DNA of 51,039 nucleotides from VAZQ01 sp034669045. Lineage in GTDB: Bacteria > Pseudomonadota > Alphaproteobacteria > Rhizobiales > Xanthobacteraceae. The stretch covers positions 1 through 51,039 of the forward strand of contig JAXDOD010000060.1 of NCBI GenBank assembly GCA_034669045.1, given 5' to 3'. Every line of letters begins with the position of its first letter. The first letter of the stretch is position 1. A program made the position numbers and the translations under genes. This document shows positions 27,069-35,555 of this stretch, one piece after another. Below the pieces are notes generated by a model. It was not told where the DNA came from and did not search any database. It saw only the letters and a program-made list of their open reading frames with translations.

Positions 27069-27505
27069 GGCTTTTCACGTCCTGAAAATCATCAAAGCAG
27101 CATCCGCACGTCATGCCTTGCAGAATGGGCCGCCAAACACAACCTAAATCGGACTTGCGCACCGCAACACATCGACGCCCCAAGCTTTAATATCGGCAAC
27201 ATCAGCCGCCGTGACCAATGTTTCCTGTCCGATTGCACAAAGTTGCTTTTGAATCGCCAGAACCGGCCGCCCGACACTTCGGCTGATCAGGTTTCCGGGC
27301 CGATATAGTGATCGACTTCGATGCCCAAAGAGCGCAGTGTGGCACCGAACAAAACGCCACCTTAAAGCGGCGGGCCTACGCTCCGGCTCCAGCACTGGAG
27401 CGCGGATGCCCGGCAGACCGTCGGAGATCGGAGCCATACTTCACCGCCCCTGCGATCGTGGCGGCGAGGGTTCAATCCGGTCCGAGCGCACAAGAGGATC
27501 AGGCC
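27069..27505. other. 437-base gap with degenerate coding-like stretches
   Basis: On the minus strand two pieces in different frames look protein-like. One is about 27289-27357 (GVLFGATLRSLGIEVDHYIG, then a stop) and one about 27144-27290 (ending TAADVADIKAWGVDVLR and a stop). They may be remains of a broken gene. I cannot name the family, and no start with a ribosome site joins them. Confidence 0.35.
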
Positions 27506-27739
27506 ATGCGGATCTATAGCTTCAAATCTGAAACGACCAAGGAATTGCGCGCCTTCGCCGGCGACACGATCGGCAGCAAGCTCCCGGGGAATCACGGGCC
27601 CTGGACCGTCATCGGGGTGATCGCCCCCGACAGTGTTCCGCCCCACAATTTCTCACGCGGCGCGATCGAAAAAGCGATCGGGAGCGCGGGATTCCAGCTC
27701 TGGCGCTTGAGCAAGAAGACGTCCGCCGCCGAGGTCTGA
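27506..27739 (+). CDS. Small hypothetical protein (77 aa)
   Basis: The product starts MRIYSFKSETTKELRAFAGD and contains GPWTVIGVIAPDSVPPHNFSR followed by a basic tail. GAGGATC precedes the ATG at 27506. It is soluble, with no signal peptide. The frame continues upstream without family features, so the internal ATG is chosen. No function is assigned. It precedes the cold-shock gene on the same strand but is separated from it by that gene's own promoter. Confidence 0.6.
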   Translation: MRIYSFKSETTKELRAFAGDTIGSKLPGNHGPWTVIGVIAPDSVPPHNFSRGAIEKAIGSAGFQLWRLSKKTSAAEV

Positions 27740-27816
27740 TCCGCCGCCCCGACCCGCTGGCCGCGGTCCCGGTCACCGCCCCCCGGGCGCCCGCTTTACT
27801 TGGTGCCAAGGCGTTA

Positions 27817-27845
27817 TTGACCCTTTCGCCCGTCAATCGTACAAG
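27817..27845 (+). promoter_or_regulatory. Sigma-70-type promoter of the cold-shock gene
   Basis: TTGACC at 27817-27822 and TACAAG at 27840-27845 are separated by 17 bases, close to the housekeeping consensus. Transcription would begin near 27852 and give a leader of about 135 bases, as is common for cspA-type genes. Confidence 0.55.
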
Positions 27846-27987
27846 TAAACACCAAGTTTTTGGTCTGCCTTGCCAAGCTCCCGTTTTTGGGCCGCTCTCA
27901 AGTCATTTCCCAAAACTCGGATCTGCTGTATCGCGCGATCCACGCGTGATCGGTTCACGCACGCACCAAGACGCAAGGAGACGACTA

Positions 27988-28191
27988 ATGGCTACAGGAA
28001 CCGTGAAGTGGTTCAACCCGACCAAGGGTTACGGCTTCATTCAACCGCAAGGCGGCGGCAAGGACGTATTCGTCCACATTTCCGCGGTCGAGCGAGCGGG
28101 GCTGAGCACCCTCAACGAGGGACAGATCGTTCAGTACGAAGTCGTGAGCAATCGGGGCAAGGAGTCGGCGGAGAATCTCAAAGTCAGCTAG
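27988..28191 (+). CDS. cspA: Cold-shock domain protein
   Basis: The 67-residue protein is a single cold-shock domain. It starts MATGTVKWFNPTKGYGFIQP with RNP-1 (KGYGFIQ) and RNP-2 (VFVHISA) intact, so it should bind single-stranded RNA or DNA and act as an RNA chaperone. AAGGAGACGACTA before the ATG at 27988 is an excellent ribosome site. A promoter and long leader precede it. Alphaproteobacteria carry several such paralogues and not all are cold-induced. Confidence 0.93.
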   Translation: MATGTVKWFNPTKGYGFIQPQGGGKDVFVHISAVERAGLSTLNEGQIVQYEVVSNRGKESAENLKVS

Positions 28192-28304
28192 ACCATCCAA
28201 GCGACAAGACCCGTCGCGCTCGCGCGGCGGTTATCTGCGAGCGCCTCGGTGACCGCGCCCGCCAGCCCTTGAATTGCTGTTTCAACGTTCATCCGGGAGA
28301 CACG

Positions 28305-28802
28305 ATGACAGGGAAAGCCGACAACACGGTCATCCTGCACTGGGACAAATGCCAGACCTCCTGGGCGGAATTGTCCTGGCACGACTGGGTGCGCTTTCGC
28401 GGATTCGGCGAGGAGGGGTCGCGCCTGCTCGTGGGCGCCGAGGCTGGTGAGCACTATTTCCTGGTCTGCGTGCTCGGCGATCGCGGCGACCTCGCCAATG
28501 TGATCCCGCACAAATACGTCATGTCGTCCGAGGGCCGCCTGGTCTATGGCTTCGATGGGCTTGGCGAAGCAGAGCGTCAGGAATCGTGCAGGATCGAAGA
28601 GCTCGCCTTGCCCTCGATCGAAGATTCCGAACGCTACCAGGAACTCGGCTCGCGCGGATTCACGGTGAACCTGCCCCCGCTTCATACTCTGCAGCCGCTG
28701 CTCAAGGCCATTCCCGGTCTCGCGGCCGCAGAACCGAGCGCGGCGTGCTGGCATTTCCTTTCGGCGATCGGAATTTGCCGGTCGAGCACGCGGGCCCATT
28801 AG
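28305..28802 (+). CDS. Hypothetical protein (165 aa)
   Basis: The ATG at 28305 follows GGGAGACACG and starts MTGKADNTVILHWDKCQTSW. The middle (HYFLVCVLGDRGDLANVIPHKYV) looks like a compact alpha/beta domain, and the last 40 residues are less ordered. There is no signal peptide or membrane helix. The gene lies 113 bases after cspA. I do not recognise a family and the coding potential of the last third is weaker. Confidence 0.5.
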   Translation: MTGKADNTVILHWDKCQTSWAELSWHDWVRFRGFGEEGSRLLVGAEAGEHYFLVCVLGDRGDLANVIPHKYVMSSEGRLVYGFDGLGEAERQESCRIEELALPSIEDSERYQELGSRGFTVNLPPLHTLQPLLKAIPGLAAAEPSAACWHFLSAIGICRSSTRAH

Positions 28803-28981
28803 CAGCACCGGCCCAGGAGAGCGCAGCCCGCAAGGCGCATCCGGTTTGGGCTGGTCACGACCTCATCCGATGCGCGTTCTGTGCTGCGCCGATGCATCGG
28901 TGAGCTGATCGAGCGGCTCAGCATGCGAGCCGGTCGCGCGCCGCGCGCAATTTCTAGTCTTCTACTCAGGAGTTGAAGTGC

Positions 28982-29058
28982 TGGCGCGCCCGGAAGGATT
29001 CGAACCTCCGACCCCCAGATTCGTAGTCTGGTGCTCTATCCAGCTGAGCTACGGGCGC
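28982..29058 (-). tRNA. tRNA-Arg (anticodon ACG)
   Basis: On the minus strand the 77-base gene starts GCGCCCGTAGCTCAGCTGG and ends with an encoded CCA. The acceptor arms GCGCCCG/CGGGCGC pair fully. The anticodon stem CCAGA/TCTGG closes the loop CTACGAA, giving ACG, and GGTTCGAATCC is the T loop. The wobble A is normally converted to inosine to read CGU, CGC and CGA. Confidence 0.96.
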
Positions 29059-29062
29059 TCTG

Positions 29063-29091
29063 TTGCGCATCGCACGGTATTTGCGCATCGC
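29063..29091. repeat. Tandem TTGCGCATCGC pair upstream of tRNA-Arg
   Basis: TTGCGCATCGC occurs at 29063-29073 and 29081-29091, an 18-base period ending a few bases before the tRNA start. It lies in the tRNA promoter region and may be chance or a protein site. Confidence 0.35.
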
Positions 29092-29222
29092 GCAGGAGTT
29101 TGACCCCAGCCGGCAAACTGCGGCGAGGAACGCGCCATAGCTATAAGCTTCGATCCGCGATGGCAAGGGAGCCGGCCGCCGGCTCAGGGCTGCGGGCTTC
29201 CGCCGCGGGCGGGCGGGACAGG

Positions 29223-30689
29223 CTAAGCGCTGGCACGTTCGCCGCGGCGCGCATGGAGCTCGACCGCCCGGTCCGGAATGGTCAGGCTGAAGGTCGCGCC
29301 GATGGTGCCGTCGACCAGCCTGATCTCGCCGCCATGGGCGCGCACCAATTCCGCCGCGATGGCGAGGCCGAGACCCGAGCCGCCGGTGCGCGTCGAGGAC
29401 TGGAACGCCTCGAACAGATGCTCGCGCGCCTTGTCCGATATCCCCGGCCCGGTGTCCGACAGCTCGATCACCACCACCGCGCCTTCGCGCCGGCCGGTGA
29501 TGCGCACCTGGTCGCGGCCGGGGTCGCGGGCGGCGCGGCTCTCGAGCGCCTGCACCGCATTGCGCGCCAGATTGAGCAGGATGCGAAAGAGCTGGTCGCG
29601 ATCGGCGTCGACCATCAGACCGCGCTCGACCGCGCCGATCCAGCGGATCGGCGCGTTGGGATCGAGGCCCAGCGTCTCGCGCACTTCTTCCACCAGCGGT
29701 TCGAGCGCGATCATGCGGCGGTCGGGCGGCGCCTCCTGCGCACGGCCGTAGGAGAGCGTCGATTCGCAGAAGGCGATGGCGCGTTCGAGCGCGCGCATCA
29801 GCGAGGGCGCGAAGCGCTGGACATTCGCGTCCTTGAGGCTCGCGAGCCGGTCGGAGAAGAGCTGCGCGGTGGTGAGCAGATTGCGCAGGTCGTGGTTGAT
29901 CTTGGACACGGCGAGGCCGAGCGCGGCGAGCCGGCTCTTCTGCTGCAGCATGGAAGCCAGATCGCGCTGCATGGCGGCGAGCTCGCGCTCGGCGGTGCCG
30001 ACCTCGTCCTGGCGGCCGGACGGCACGATGATGTTGGACGGATTTTCCGGCGCCTGATGAAACGCAACCAGGTTGGCGGTGATCCGGCGCAGCGGCCGCA
30101 CGAACATGTAATGCAGCGCCAGAAACACCAGCGTGGCGGTGATGCCGGAGATCAGCAGCGACACCAGCAGGATGTTGATCGAGTATTCCACCATCGCCTT
30201 GCGCAGCGGCGCCTCGTCGACGATGATTTCGACGAACTCGCCGCCCGCCGGCGCCGGCCCGACCGCCCGGATGACGTCGTTGTCGGTGAACAGCAGCGTG
30301 TCGAAGGCATCGATGATCGCGCGATACCACGGCACGCTGCGCACATCGACCTCGTGATCGACCTTGGTCGGCACGTCGCCGGCGGCGAGCATGCGGCGCT
30401 GCTGGCCGCTCTTCATGGCGACGGCGCGCGCGCCGATGCTGTCGAGGATCTGCCGCGAGAGGCTTTCGGGAACCATGCCGCTCGGCGCCGCATCGAGCAC
30501 GAGGGCGGCGGTATAGGCGGCCGACAGCCGGTCGTTGAGCCAGGCCAGGCGGAAGTTGGCCATCGAGGGCACATAGATCAGCACTTCCGCGATCATCACG
30601 AACAGGATCGTGAGGACCAGAAGCTTGCCCGAGAGCCCCATGCGCGGAACCCGCGCGCGGCCTTCAACGGTGGCCGTACGGTCCGTCAT
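29223..30689 (-). CDS. Membrane sensor histidine kinase
   Basis: The 488-residue protein has two membrane helices (about 22-42 and 173-193) around a periplasmic domain of 130 residues, a HAMP segment (about 194-245) and a kinase core. The phospho-acceptor is His266 in SKINHDLRN; the N box (LLNLARNAVQ), DTGPGI and GGSGLGLAIA are intact. No response-regulator gene is adjacent, so its partner is elsewhere. The start ATG at 30689 is natural. The small periplasmic domain suggests a simple ligand, not identified. Confidence 0.9.
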   Translation of the reverse strand: MTDRTATVEGRARVPRMGLSGKLLVLTILFVMIAEVLIYVPSMANFRLAWLNDRLSAAYTAALVLDAAPSGMVPESLSRQILDSIGARAVAMKSGQQRRMLAAGDVPTKVDHEVDVRSVPWYRAIIDAFDTLLFTDNDVIRAVGPAPAGGEFVEIIVDEAPLRKAMVEYSINILLVSLLISGITATLVFLALHYMFVRPLRRITANLVAFHQAPENPSNIIVPSGRQDEVGTAERELAAMQRDLASMLQQKSRLAALGLAVSKINHDLRNLLTTAQLFSDRLASLKDANVQRFAPSLMRALERAIAFCESTLSYGRAQEAPPDRRMIALEPLVEEVRETLGLDPNAPIRWIGAVERGLMVDADRDQLFRILLNLARNAVQALESRAARDPGRDQVRITGRREGAVVVIELSDTGPGISDKAREHLFEAFQSSTRTGGSGLGLAIAAELVRAHGGEIRLVDGTIGATFSLTIPDRAVELHARRGERASA

Positions 30690-30717
30690 GCCTTTCGCCT
30701 TAGCCAGTCACCCCAAA

Positions 30718-32139
30718 TCATCCCAAGCGGCGCAGCAAACCCATGATGCGCCGCACCCAAGAGCTCGTCAAACCTGCTGTGAGGTAGGTGCTGGCAGCGC
30801 GTTTTCCAACCTCCGCCAGGGTCGGATACGGCACCAACATACCGGCGCAGGCCTGGATCCGGAGCCCCTGGCCCACCGCCAGCGACCAGGGCACGATGAG
30901 TTCGCCCGCTCCCGCGCCCACGATGGTGGCGCCGAGGATCCGCCCGGTGCGGCCGGTCAGGACCTTGGCGTGGCCCCTGACGGCCCGCTCGGCCTGGGCG
31001 CGATCGTTCTCCCGGTAGGGCCAGCGCAAGACCCGGATGGCATGGCCGCGGAGCCGCGCCTGCGCCTCCGTCAGCCCGACATGGGCAAGCTCGGGGTCGG
31101 TCAGGGTCAGGCGCGGGACCGTGTCGTTGTCGACGCGCCCGCGGCTGCGGAACAGCGCATTCCTGATGACCAGACCGGCGTGATAGGCGGCCGCATGAGG
31201 CGCCGCCGGGGCACCCGTCACGCTGCCGATGGCATAGACGCGCTTGTTGGCCGTGCGTAGCGCGGCATCCACGACGATCCCGTGCGGCTCGTGCCGGATG
31301 CCGGCTGCGTCGAGGCCGAGCCCGCCGAGGTTCGCCCGCCGGCCGCATGCCACCAGCAGGTGGCTCCCTTCCACCGTCTCCGCGCCGTCGCCTCCGAGAA
31401 CGACCCGCACCTGCGACGGCGCAGCTTCGACACGCGCAATGGCGACGCCGCCGCGCACCGCGATGCCCTCCTCTACGAACTGATCGAGCACGATGCGGGT
31501 GCATTCCGGATCCTCGCGCGACAACACCTCCGAGGCGTCGAGCACGGTCACCATTGCCCCGAGCCGCCGAAAGGCTTGCCCGAGCGCGAGGCCGGTCGAG
31601 CCCGCGCCGATCACGATCAGGTGCCGCGGGCAGGCCCGCAGATCGAAGATCGTGTCGGCTGTGAGGTGCGGCGTGGTGGCGAGCCCGGGGATCGGCGGCA
31701 GCGCCGGCGACGAGCCGGTCGCGATGACGAAGCGCCGCGCCGTGATCTCGGTCGCGGGTCCGGCAACGACAGTGGTCTGGTCCTTGAAGCATGCGGCGGC
31801 TTCGATCACGCGCACGCCGAGGCCGATAAGCCGCTCCTTGGTGACGTTGGGCGTGACCGCGGCGATCACGCTTTGCACATGCTCGTGCACGCGCTGGAAA
31901 TCGACCTCGGCCTCCTTGGCAATGACACCGAAGGCGTCCGCCTCGCGCACGGCACGGGCGCGGCGCGCGGCAGCGACCAGCGCACCGAGCGGCAAGCCGC
32001 AGCCCAGCAGGCTGGCATCGATCGGCCCTGGTTCGACCAGCACCACCGGCACGCCCAGCGCCGCGGCGGCGGCCGCCACGTCGTAGCCGCCGGAGCCCGC
32101 GCCGATCACGCAGATGTCGGGGTTGAGGACGTCAGCCAT
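30718..32139 (-). CDS. MerA/Lpd-like FAD oxidoreductase without the redox disulfide
   Basis: The 473-residue flavoprotein has the FAD loop GAGSGGYD (13-20), the second Rossmann motif GAGSTGLALG and the C-terminal dimer domain of the pyridine nucleotide-disulfide family. The active-site CxxxxC is broken: only Cys47 (LLGCGLP) remains and the first Cys aligns with Ala42. The catalytic His near the end is Tyr438 (PYPTLAE), as in mercuric reductases, with Glu443 kept. Classic dithiol chemistry is therefore unlikely, and transhydrogenase or quinone/oxidase-type activity is possible. It lies 26 bases after the TVP38 gene in one operon. Confidence 0.85.
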   Translation of the reverse strand: MADVLNPDICVIGAGSGGYDVAAAAAALGVPVVLVEPGPIDASLLGCGLPLGALVAAARRARAVREADAFGVIAKEAEVDFQRVHEHVQSVIAAVTPNVTKERLIGLGVRVIEAAACFKDQTTVVAGPATEITARRFVIATGSSPALPPIPGLATTPHLTADTIFDLRACPRHLIVIGAGSTGLALGQAFRRLGAMVTVLDASEVLSREDPECTRIVLDQFVEEGIAVRGGVAIARVEAAPSQVRVVLGGDGAETVEGSHLLVACGRRANLGGLGLDAAGIRHEPHGIVVDAALRTANKRVYAIGSVTGAPAAPHAAAYHAGLVIRNALFRSRGRVDNDTVPRLTLTDPELAHVGLTEAQARLRGHAIRVLRWPYRENDRAQAERAVRGHAKVLTGRTGRILGATIVGAGAGELIVPWSLAVGQGLRIQACAGMLVPYPTLAEVGKRAASTYLTAGLTSSWVRRIMGLLRRLG

Positions 32140-32165
32140 TGGATCCTTCCACCGTCACGGATCGG

Positions 32166-32978
32166 TCAGGAGCTCTCGGGCTCCGCCCGGGCGCGACGCC
32201 ACAACCACAGCCGCTTGGCAACGACCGGCAGCAGCGCCAGCAGACCGAGCGCGACCAGGGCGGCCAGCAGGGTCGGGGTGAACACGTTAGCCGGGTCGAA
32301 GTCGATCCGGCAATCGTCGCCGCCGACGGCAAGACAGGCGCGGTAGCTCGCCACGTCGGCCGCAATCAAGCTGTCGAGCCCGGCACCGAAGAACGCCAGG
32401 ATCAGGCTGCCCGGGCTGCGTCCCAACGCCGTCGCGGCGACGAAGATGGCGGGCCGGACGCCCAGGACGGCGGCCGTCAGGTTGGTGAACCAGGAGGGCA
32501 CCGGAACGAGGCGCAGGAACACGATGTAGCTGAAGGCATCCGCCCGAAAGCCCGCCGCCAGCCGTTCCGCCGCCGGCCCGGCGCGGCGCGCCAGGTGCTC
32601 GCCGGCCGCGGTCCTTGCGATCAGGAAGATGGCGGTGGCGCCGATGGTCGAGCCGATCATCGCCGATATCCCGCCGACCAGCGTCCCGAACAGGAAGCCG
32701 CCGGTCACCGCCAGGACGATGCCGGTCGGCATCGCGAGCATTGCGGCGACGCTGTAGAGCGCGATGAAGGCCAGCACCGCGGTCAGGCGATGGGCGGCGA
32801 TGAACGCGTCGATCGTCGCGCGGTGGCGGACCAGCGTTTCCAGCGACAGTTCACGATGCCATCCCATGGAATAGACGACGAAGAGGAGCACCATGACGGC
32901 GACGAGCGGCGCCAGGCGGCGCAGCCGGACGCGCCAGATCCGGGGGGCCGTGGGGCTTTGTTCCTGACAGGGGGGCAT
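32166..32978 (-). CDS. TVP38/TMEM64-family membrane protein
   Basis: The 270-residue inner-membrane protein has the VTT/DedA-like fold. There is a first helix at about 25-41, then LAMPTGIVLAVTGGFLFGTLVGG, the re-entrant-type IGSTIGATAIFLIAR and FLRLVPVPSWFTNLTAAVLGV, the family signature. Its last helix ends in a basic tail. Family members are linked to lipid scrambling or flipping. Pairing with a MerA/Lpd-like flavoprotein is seen in many bacteria and even as fusions, but the joint function is unknown. The ATG at 32978 is the first gene of the operon. Confidence 0.86.
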   Translation of the reverse strand: MPPCQEQSPTAPRIWRVRLRRLAPLVAVMVLLFVVYSMGWHRELSLETLVRHRATIDAFIAAHRLTAVLAFIALYSVAAMLAMPTGIVLAVTGGFLFGTLVGGISAMIGSTIGATAIFLIARTAAGEHLARRAGPAAERLAAGFRADAFSYIVFLRLVPVPSWFTNLTAAVLGVRPAIFVAATALGRSPGSLILAFFGAGLDSLIAADVASYRACLAVGGDDCRIDFDPANVFTPTLLAALVALGLLALLPVVAKRLWLWRRARAEPESS

Positions 32979-33113
32979 GATGACCGGTATTGGCGGGTTG
33001 ACAGGGCGCTCAGGCCGACGATCTACCGCGGGGCACGCCGCGGCGACCTTGTTTCTATGCCATAGAGCCGCGATTGCGGCACCGTCACGAGGTCGCGCCC
33101 GACTCTGCTCGCA

Positions 33114-33143
33114 TTGACGAGCAAGGCCGGCCTCCCTTATAAG
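33114..33143 (+). promoter_or_regulatory. Promoter of the rpmH-rnpA operon
   Basis: TTGACG at 33114-33119 and TATAAG at 33138-33143 with an 18-base spacer fit a strong housekeeping promoter. Transcription would start near 33150, about 120 bases before rpmH. Confidence 0.6.
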
Positions 33144-33270
33144 CCGCGGGACTTCAAAGCCGGCGACCCCGAAAAACAGCGGAATTCGGGCGAGGAGGCC
33201 GAGGTTCGATCAATCCGATCGATCCGCCGCCACGCCGGCGGCGGCGTGCAGCGGCAAGCGGAGAAACCCC

Positions 33271-33405
33271 GTGAAGCGGACCTATCAACCCAGCAAGCTG
33301 GTGCGCAAGCGCCGTCACGGTTTCCGCAAGCGCATGGCGACCACAGGCGGCCGCAAGGTGCTGTCCGCGCGGCGTGGACGCGGCCGCAAGCGGCTCAGCG
33401 CCTGA
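33271..33405 (+). CDS. rpmH: Ribosomal protein bL34
   Basis: A 44-residue frame from GTG at 33271 to TGA at 33403 encodes the conserved start KRTYQPSKLVRKRRHGFRKR and end RGRGRKRLSA. Length and sequence match bL34 of the large ribosomal subunit exactly in type. GGAGAAAC precedes the GTG. It heads the classical rpmH-rnpA-yidC run. Confidence 0.96.
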   Translation: MKRTYQPSKLVRKRRHGFRKRMATTGGRKVLSARRGRGRKRLSA

Positions 33406-33422
33406 CCCGCGCCACCCTTCCC

Positions 33423-33752
33423 ATGGAGCGACTGAGGCAGCGTGCCGACTTCAAGGCCGCCGCCGGCGGGGTCAAGGTGGCGACCGCGGCCTTTGTGTTG
33501 CAGGCGCGCGGGCGAGACGACGATGGTTCGGTGCGCGTCGGATTCACCGTGTCGAAGAAGGTCGGGAATGCGGTGGAGCGCAACCGCGTGCGTCGGCGGC
33601 TGCGCGAAATCGTGCGGTTGTCGAACGCGGACGGGCTGGCTTGCGGGCACGATTATGTGCTCGTCGGGCGGCGCGCCGCCTTGTCGTTGCCGTTCGAGCG
33701 AATAGCTGAGGATTTCCAGAGGGCGATGGGCCGTCTCAAGGCTTCCAGATGA
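33423..33752 (+). CDS. rnpA: Ribonuclease P protein component
   Basis: The 109-residue basic protein has the RnpA fold signature VGFTVSKKVGNAVERNRVRR, including the RNR motif that contacts the RNA subunit. It helps mature tRNA 5' ends. It starts 17 bases after rpmH and shares ATGA with yidC, so all are cotranscribed. The ATG at 33423 is preferred to upstream codons, which belong to no family. Confidence 0.95.
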   Translation: MERLRQRADFKAAAGGVKVATAAFVLQARGRDDDGSVRVGFTVSKKVGNAVERNRVRRRLREIVRLSNADGLACGHDYVLVGRRAALSLPFERIAEDFQRAMGRLKASR

Positions 33753-35539
33753 ACGACCAGAAGAACACGCTGCTTTTCATCGCGCTGTCGGCCGTCATCC
33801 TGATCGGGTGGCAGGTCTTCTTCGGTCTCCCGCAGATGGAGAAGCAGAAGCTGCAACAGCAGCAGCAACAGACCACGCCCACCACAACCACGACGCCGGG
33901 CAGCCCGCCCGTGCCCGGCGAAGGCAGCACGCCCGCGCCGGCGCCAGCGCCGCTGACGCGCGAAGCCGCCCTCGCGCAGTCGCCCCGCGTTGCGGTGCAG
34001 ACGCCGCGGGTCGCCGGCTCGATCGCGCTCAAGGGCGGGCGCATCGACGATCTGGCGCTCACGCAATATCGCGAGACCATCGATCCCAATTCGCCGCCGA
34101 TCGTTCTGCTGTCGCCGTCGGGCAGCCCGCAGCCGTTCTATGCCGAGTTCGGCTGGCTGCCCGCGCCGGCGGTGACCGTCAAGCGCCCGGACGAGAATAC
34201 GGTCTGGACGCAGCAGGGCACCGGCGCGCTCACCGTCGATCACCCGGTGGTGCTCGCCTATGACAACGGCGAAGGGCTCGAATTCCGCCGCACCATCACG
34301 GTCGACGACAAGTACCTGTTCACCGTGCGGGACGAAGTCTTCAACAAAGGCTCTGCGCCGGTGGCGCTGCACGCTTTCGCGCTGATTTCACGCCATGGCA
34401 CGCCCAAGCTCGAAGGCTTCTACATTCTGCACGAGGGCCTCATCGGCGTGCTCAACGACAAGCTGCAGGAAGACACCTACGCCGACATCGAGAAGAAGAA
34501 GACGATTCAATTCCCGTCCACGTCGGGCTGGCTTGGCATCACCGACAAGTACTGGGCGGCGACGCTGCTGCCCGACCCCGCGCTCAAGTTCCAGGCGCAG
34601 TTCTCGGCCTACGTGAACGGCATCAAGCGATATCAGACGCTCTATTATCTCGACCCGGTCACCATCGCTCCCGGCGCGTCCGCCGCCGCCACCGCGCGGC
34701 TGTTCGCGGGCGCCAAGGAAGTTTCGGTGGTCGAAGCCTACAAGGACGCGCTCGGCCTCGACCGTTTCGACAAGGTGATCGACTGGGGCTATTTCCATTT
34801 CATCACCAAGCCGCTGTTCATAACGATGGACTGGATCTATCACCGCGTCGGCAACTTCGGCCTCGCCATCCTGCTCATCACGGTGCTCATCAAGATCCTG
34901 TTCTTCCCGCTCGCCAACAAGTCCTACGCCTCGATGGCGAAGATGAAGGCGGTGCAGCCGGAAATGGTCGCCATCCGCGAGCGCTACGCGGACGACAAGA
35001 TGAAGCAGCAACAGGCGATGATGGAGCTCTACAAGAAGGAGAAGATCAATCCGGTCGCCGGCTGCCTGCCGATCCTGATCCAGATTCCGGTCTTCTTCGC
35101 GCTCTACAAGGTGCTGTTCATCACCATCGAGATGCGCCAGCAGCCGTTCTTCGGCTGGATCAAGGACCTCTCGGCGCCCGATCCGACCACGATCTTCAAC
35201 CTGTTCGGGCTGATCCCCTGGGACCCGACGGTGGTGCCGCTGATCGGGCCGTTCCTCCATCTCGGCGCCTGGCCGCTGGTCATGGGTGTGACCATGTGGT
35301 TCCAGATGAAGCTCAACCCGCCGCCGCCCGACCCGACCCAGAAGATGATCTTCGACTGGATGCCGGTCATCTTCACCTTCATGCTGGCGGGCTTCTCGGC
35401 CGGGCTGGTGATCTACTGGGCCTGGAACAACACGCTTTCGGTGCTCCAGCAGAGCGTCATCATGCAGAAGCACGGCGCCAAGGTCGAACTGTTCGACAAC
35501 ATCAAGAAGATGTTCGCGAAAAAGAGCGTGAAGGACTGA
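33749..35539 (+). CDS. yidC: Membrane protein insertase
   Basis: The 596-residue protein has an N-terminal helix (about 6-24, LLFIALSAVILIGWQVFFG), a Gln/Thr/Pro-rich linker, the large periplasmic beta domain (about 85-340) and the five-helix core. The core includes NFGLAILLITVLIKILFFPLAN and GCLPILIQIPVFFALYKVLF. It inserts and folds inner-membrane proteins with or without SecYEG. Length is normal for the alphaproteobacterial form. It follows rnpA by overlap and is 16 bases from engB. Confidence 0.96.
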   Translation: MNDQKNTLLFIALSAVILIGWQVFFGLPQMEKQKLQQQQQQTTPTTTTTPGSPPVPGEGSTPAPAPAPLTREAALAQSPRVAVQTPRVAGSIALKGGRIDDLALTQYRETIDPNSPPIVLLSPSGSPQPFYAEFGWLPAPAVTVKRPDENTVWTQQGTGALTVDHPVVLAYDNGEGLEFRRTITVDDKYLFTVRDEVFNKGSAPVALHAFALISRHGTPKLEGFYILHEGLIGVLNDKLQEDTYADIEKKKTIQFPSTSGWLGITDKYWAATLLPDPALKFQAQFSAYVNGIKRYQTLYYLDPVTIAPGASAAATARLFAGAKEVSVVEAYKDALGLDRFDKVIDWGYFHFITKPLFITMDWIYHRVGNFGLAILLITVLIKILFFPLANKSYASMAKMKAVQPEMVAIRERYADDKMKQQQAMMELYKKEKINPVAGCLPILIQIPVFFALYKVLFITIEMRQQPFFGWIKDLSAPDPTTIFNLFGLIPWDPTVVPLIGPFLHLGAWPLVMGVTMWFQMKLNPPPPDPTQKMIFDWMPVIFTFMLAGFSAGLVIYWAWNNTLSVLQQSVIMQKHGAKVELFDNIKKMFAKKSVKD

Positions 35540-35555
35540 CGCGCGCGTCTGCTCC

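Noticed and set aside
27144..27290. Start of a glycoside hydrolase (ADIADIKAWG-like motif)
   Set aside because: The likeness covers only about 15 residues and the frame stops directly after; not enough to name a family.
30718..32139. Mercuric reductase
   Set aside because: The Tyr near the C-terminus is MerA-like, but the redox Cys pair and the C-terminal Cys pair are absent and no mer genes are near.
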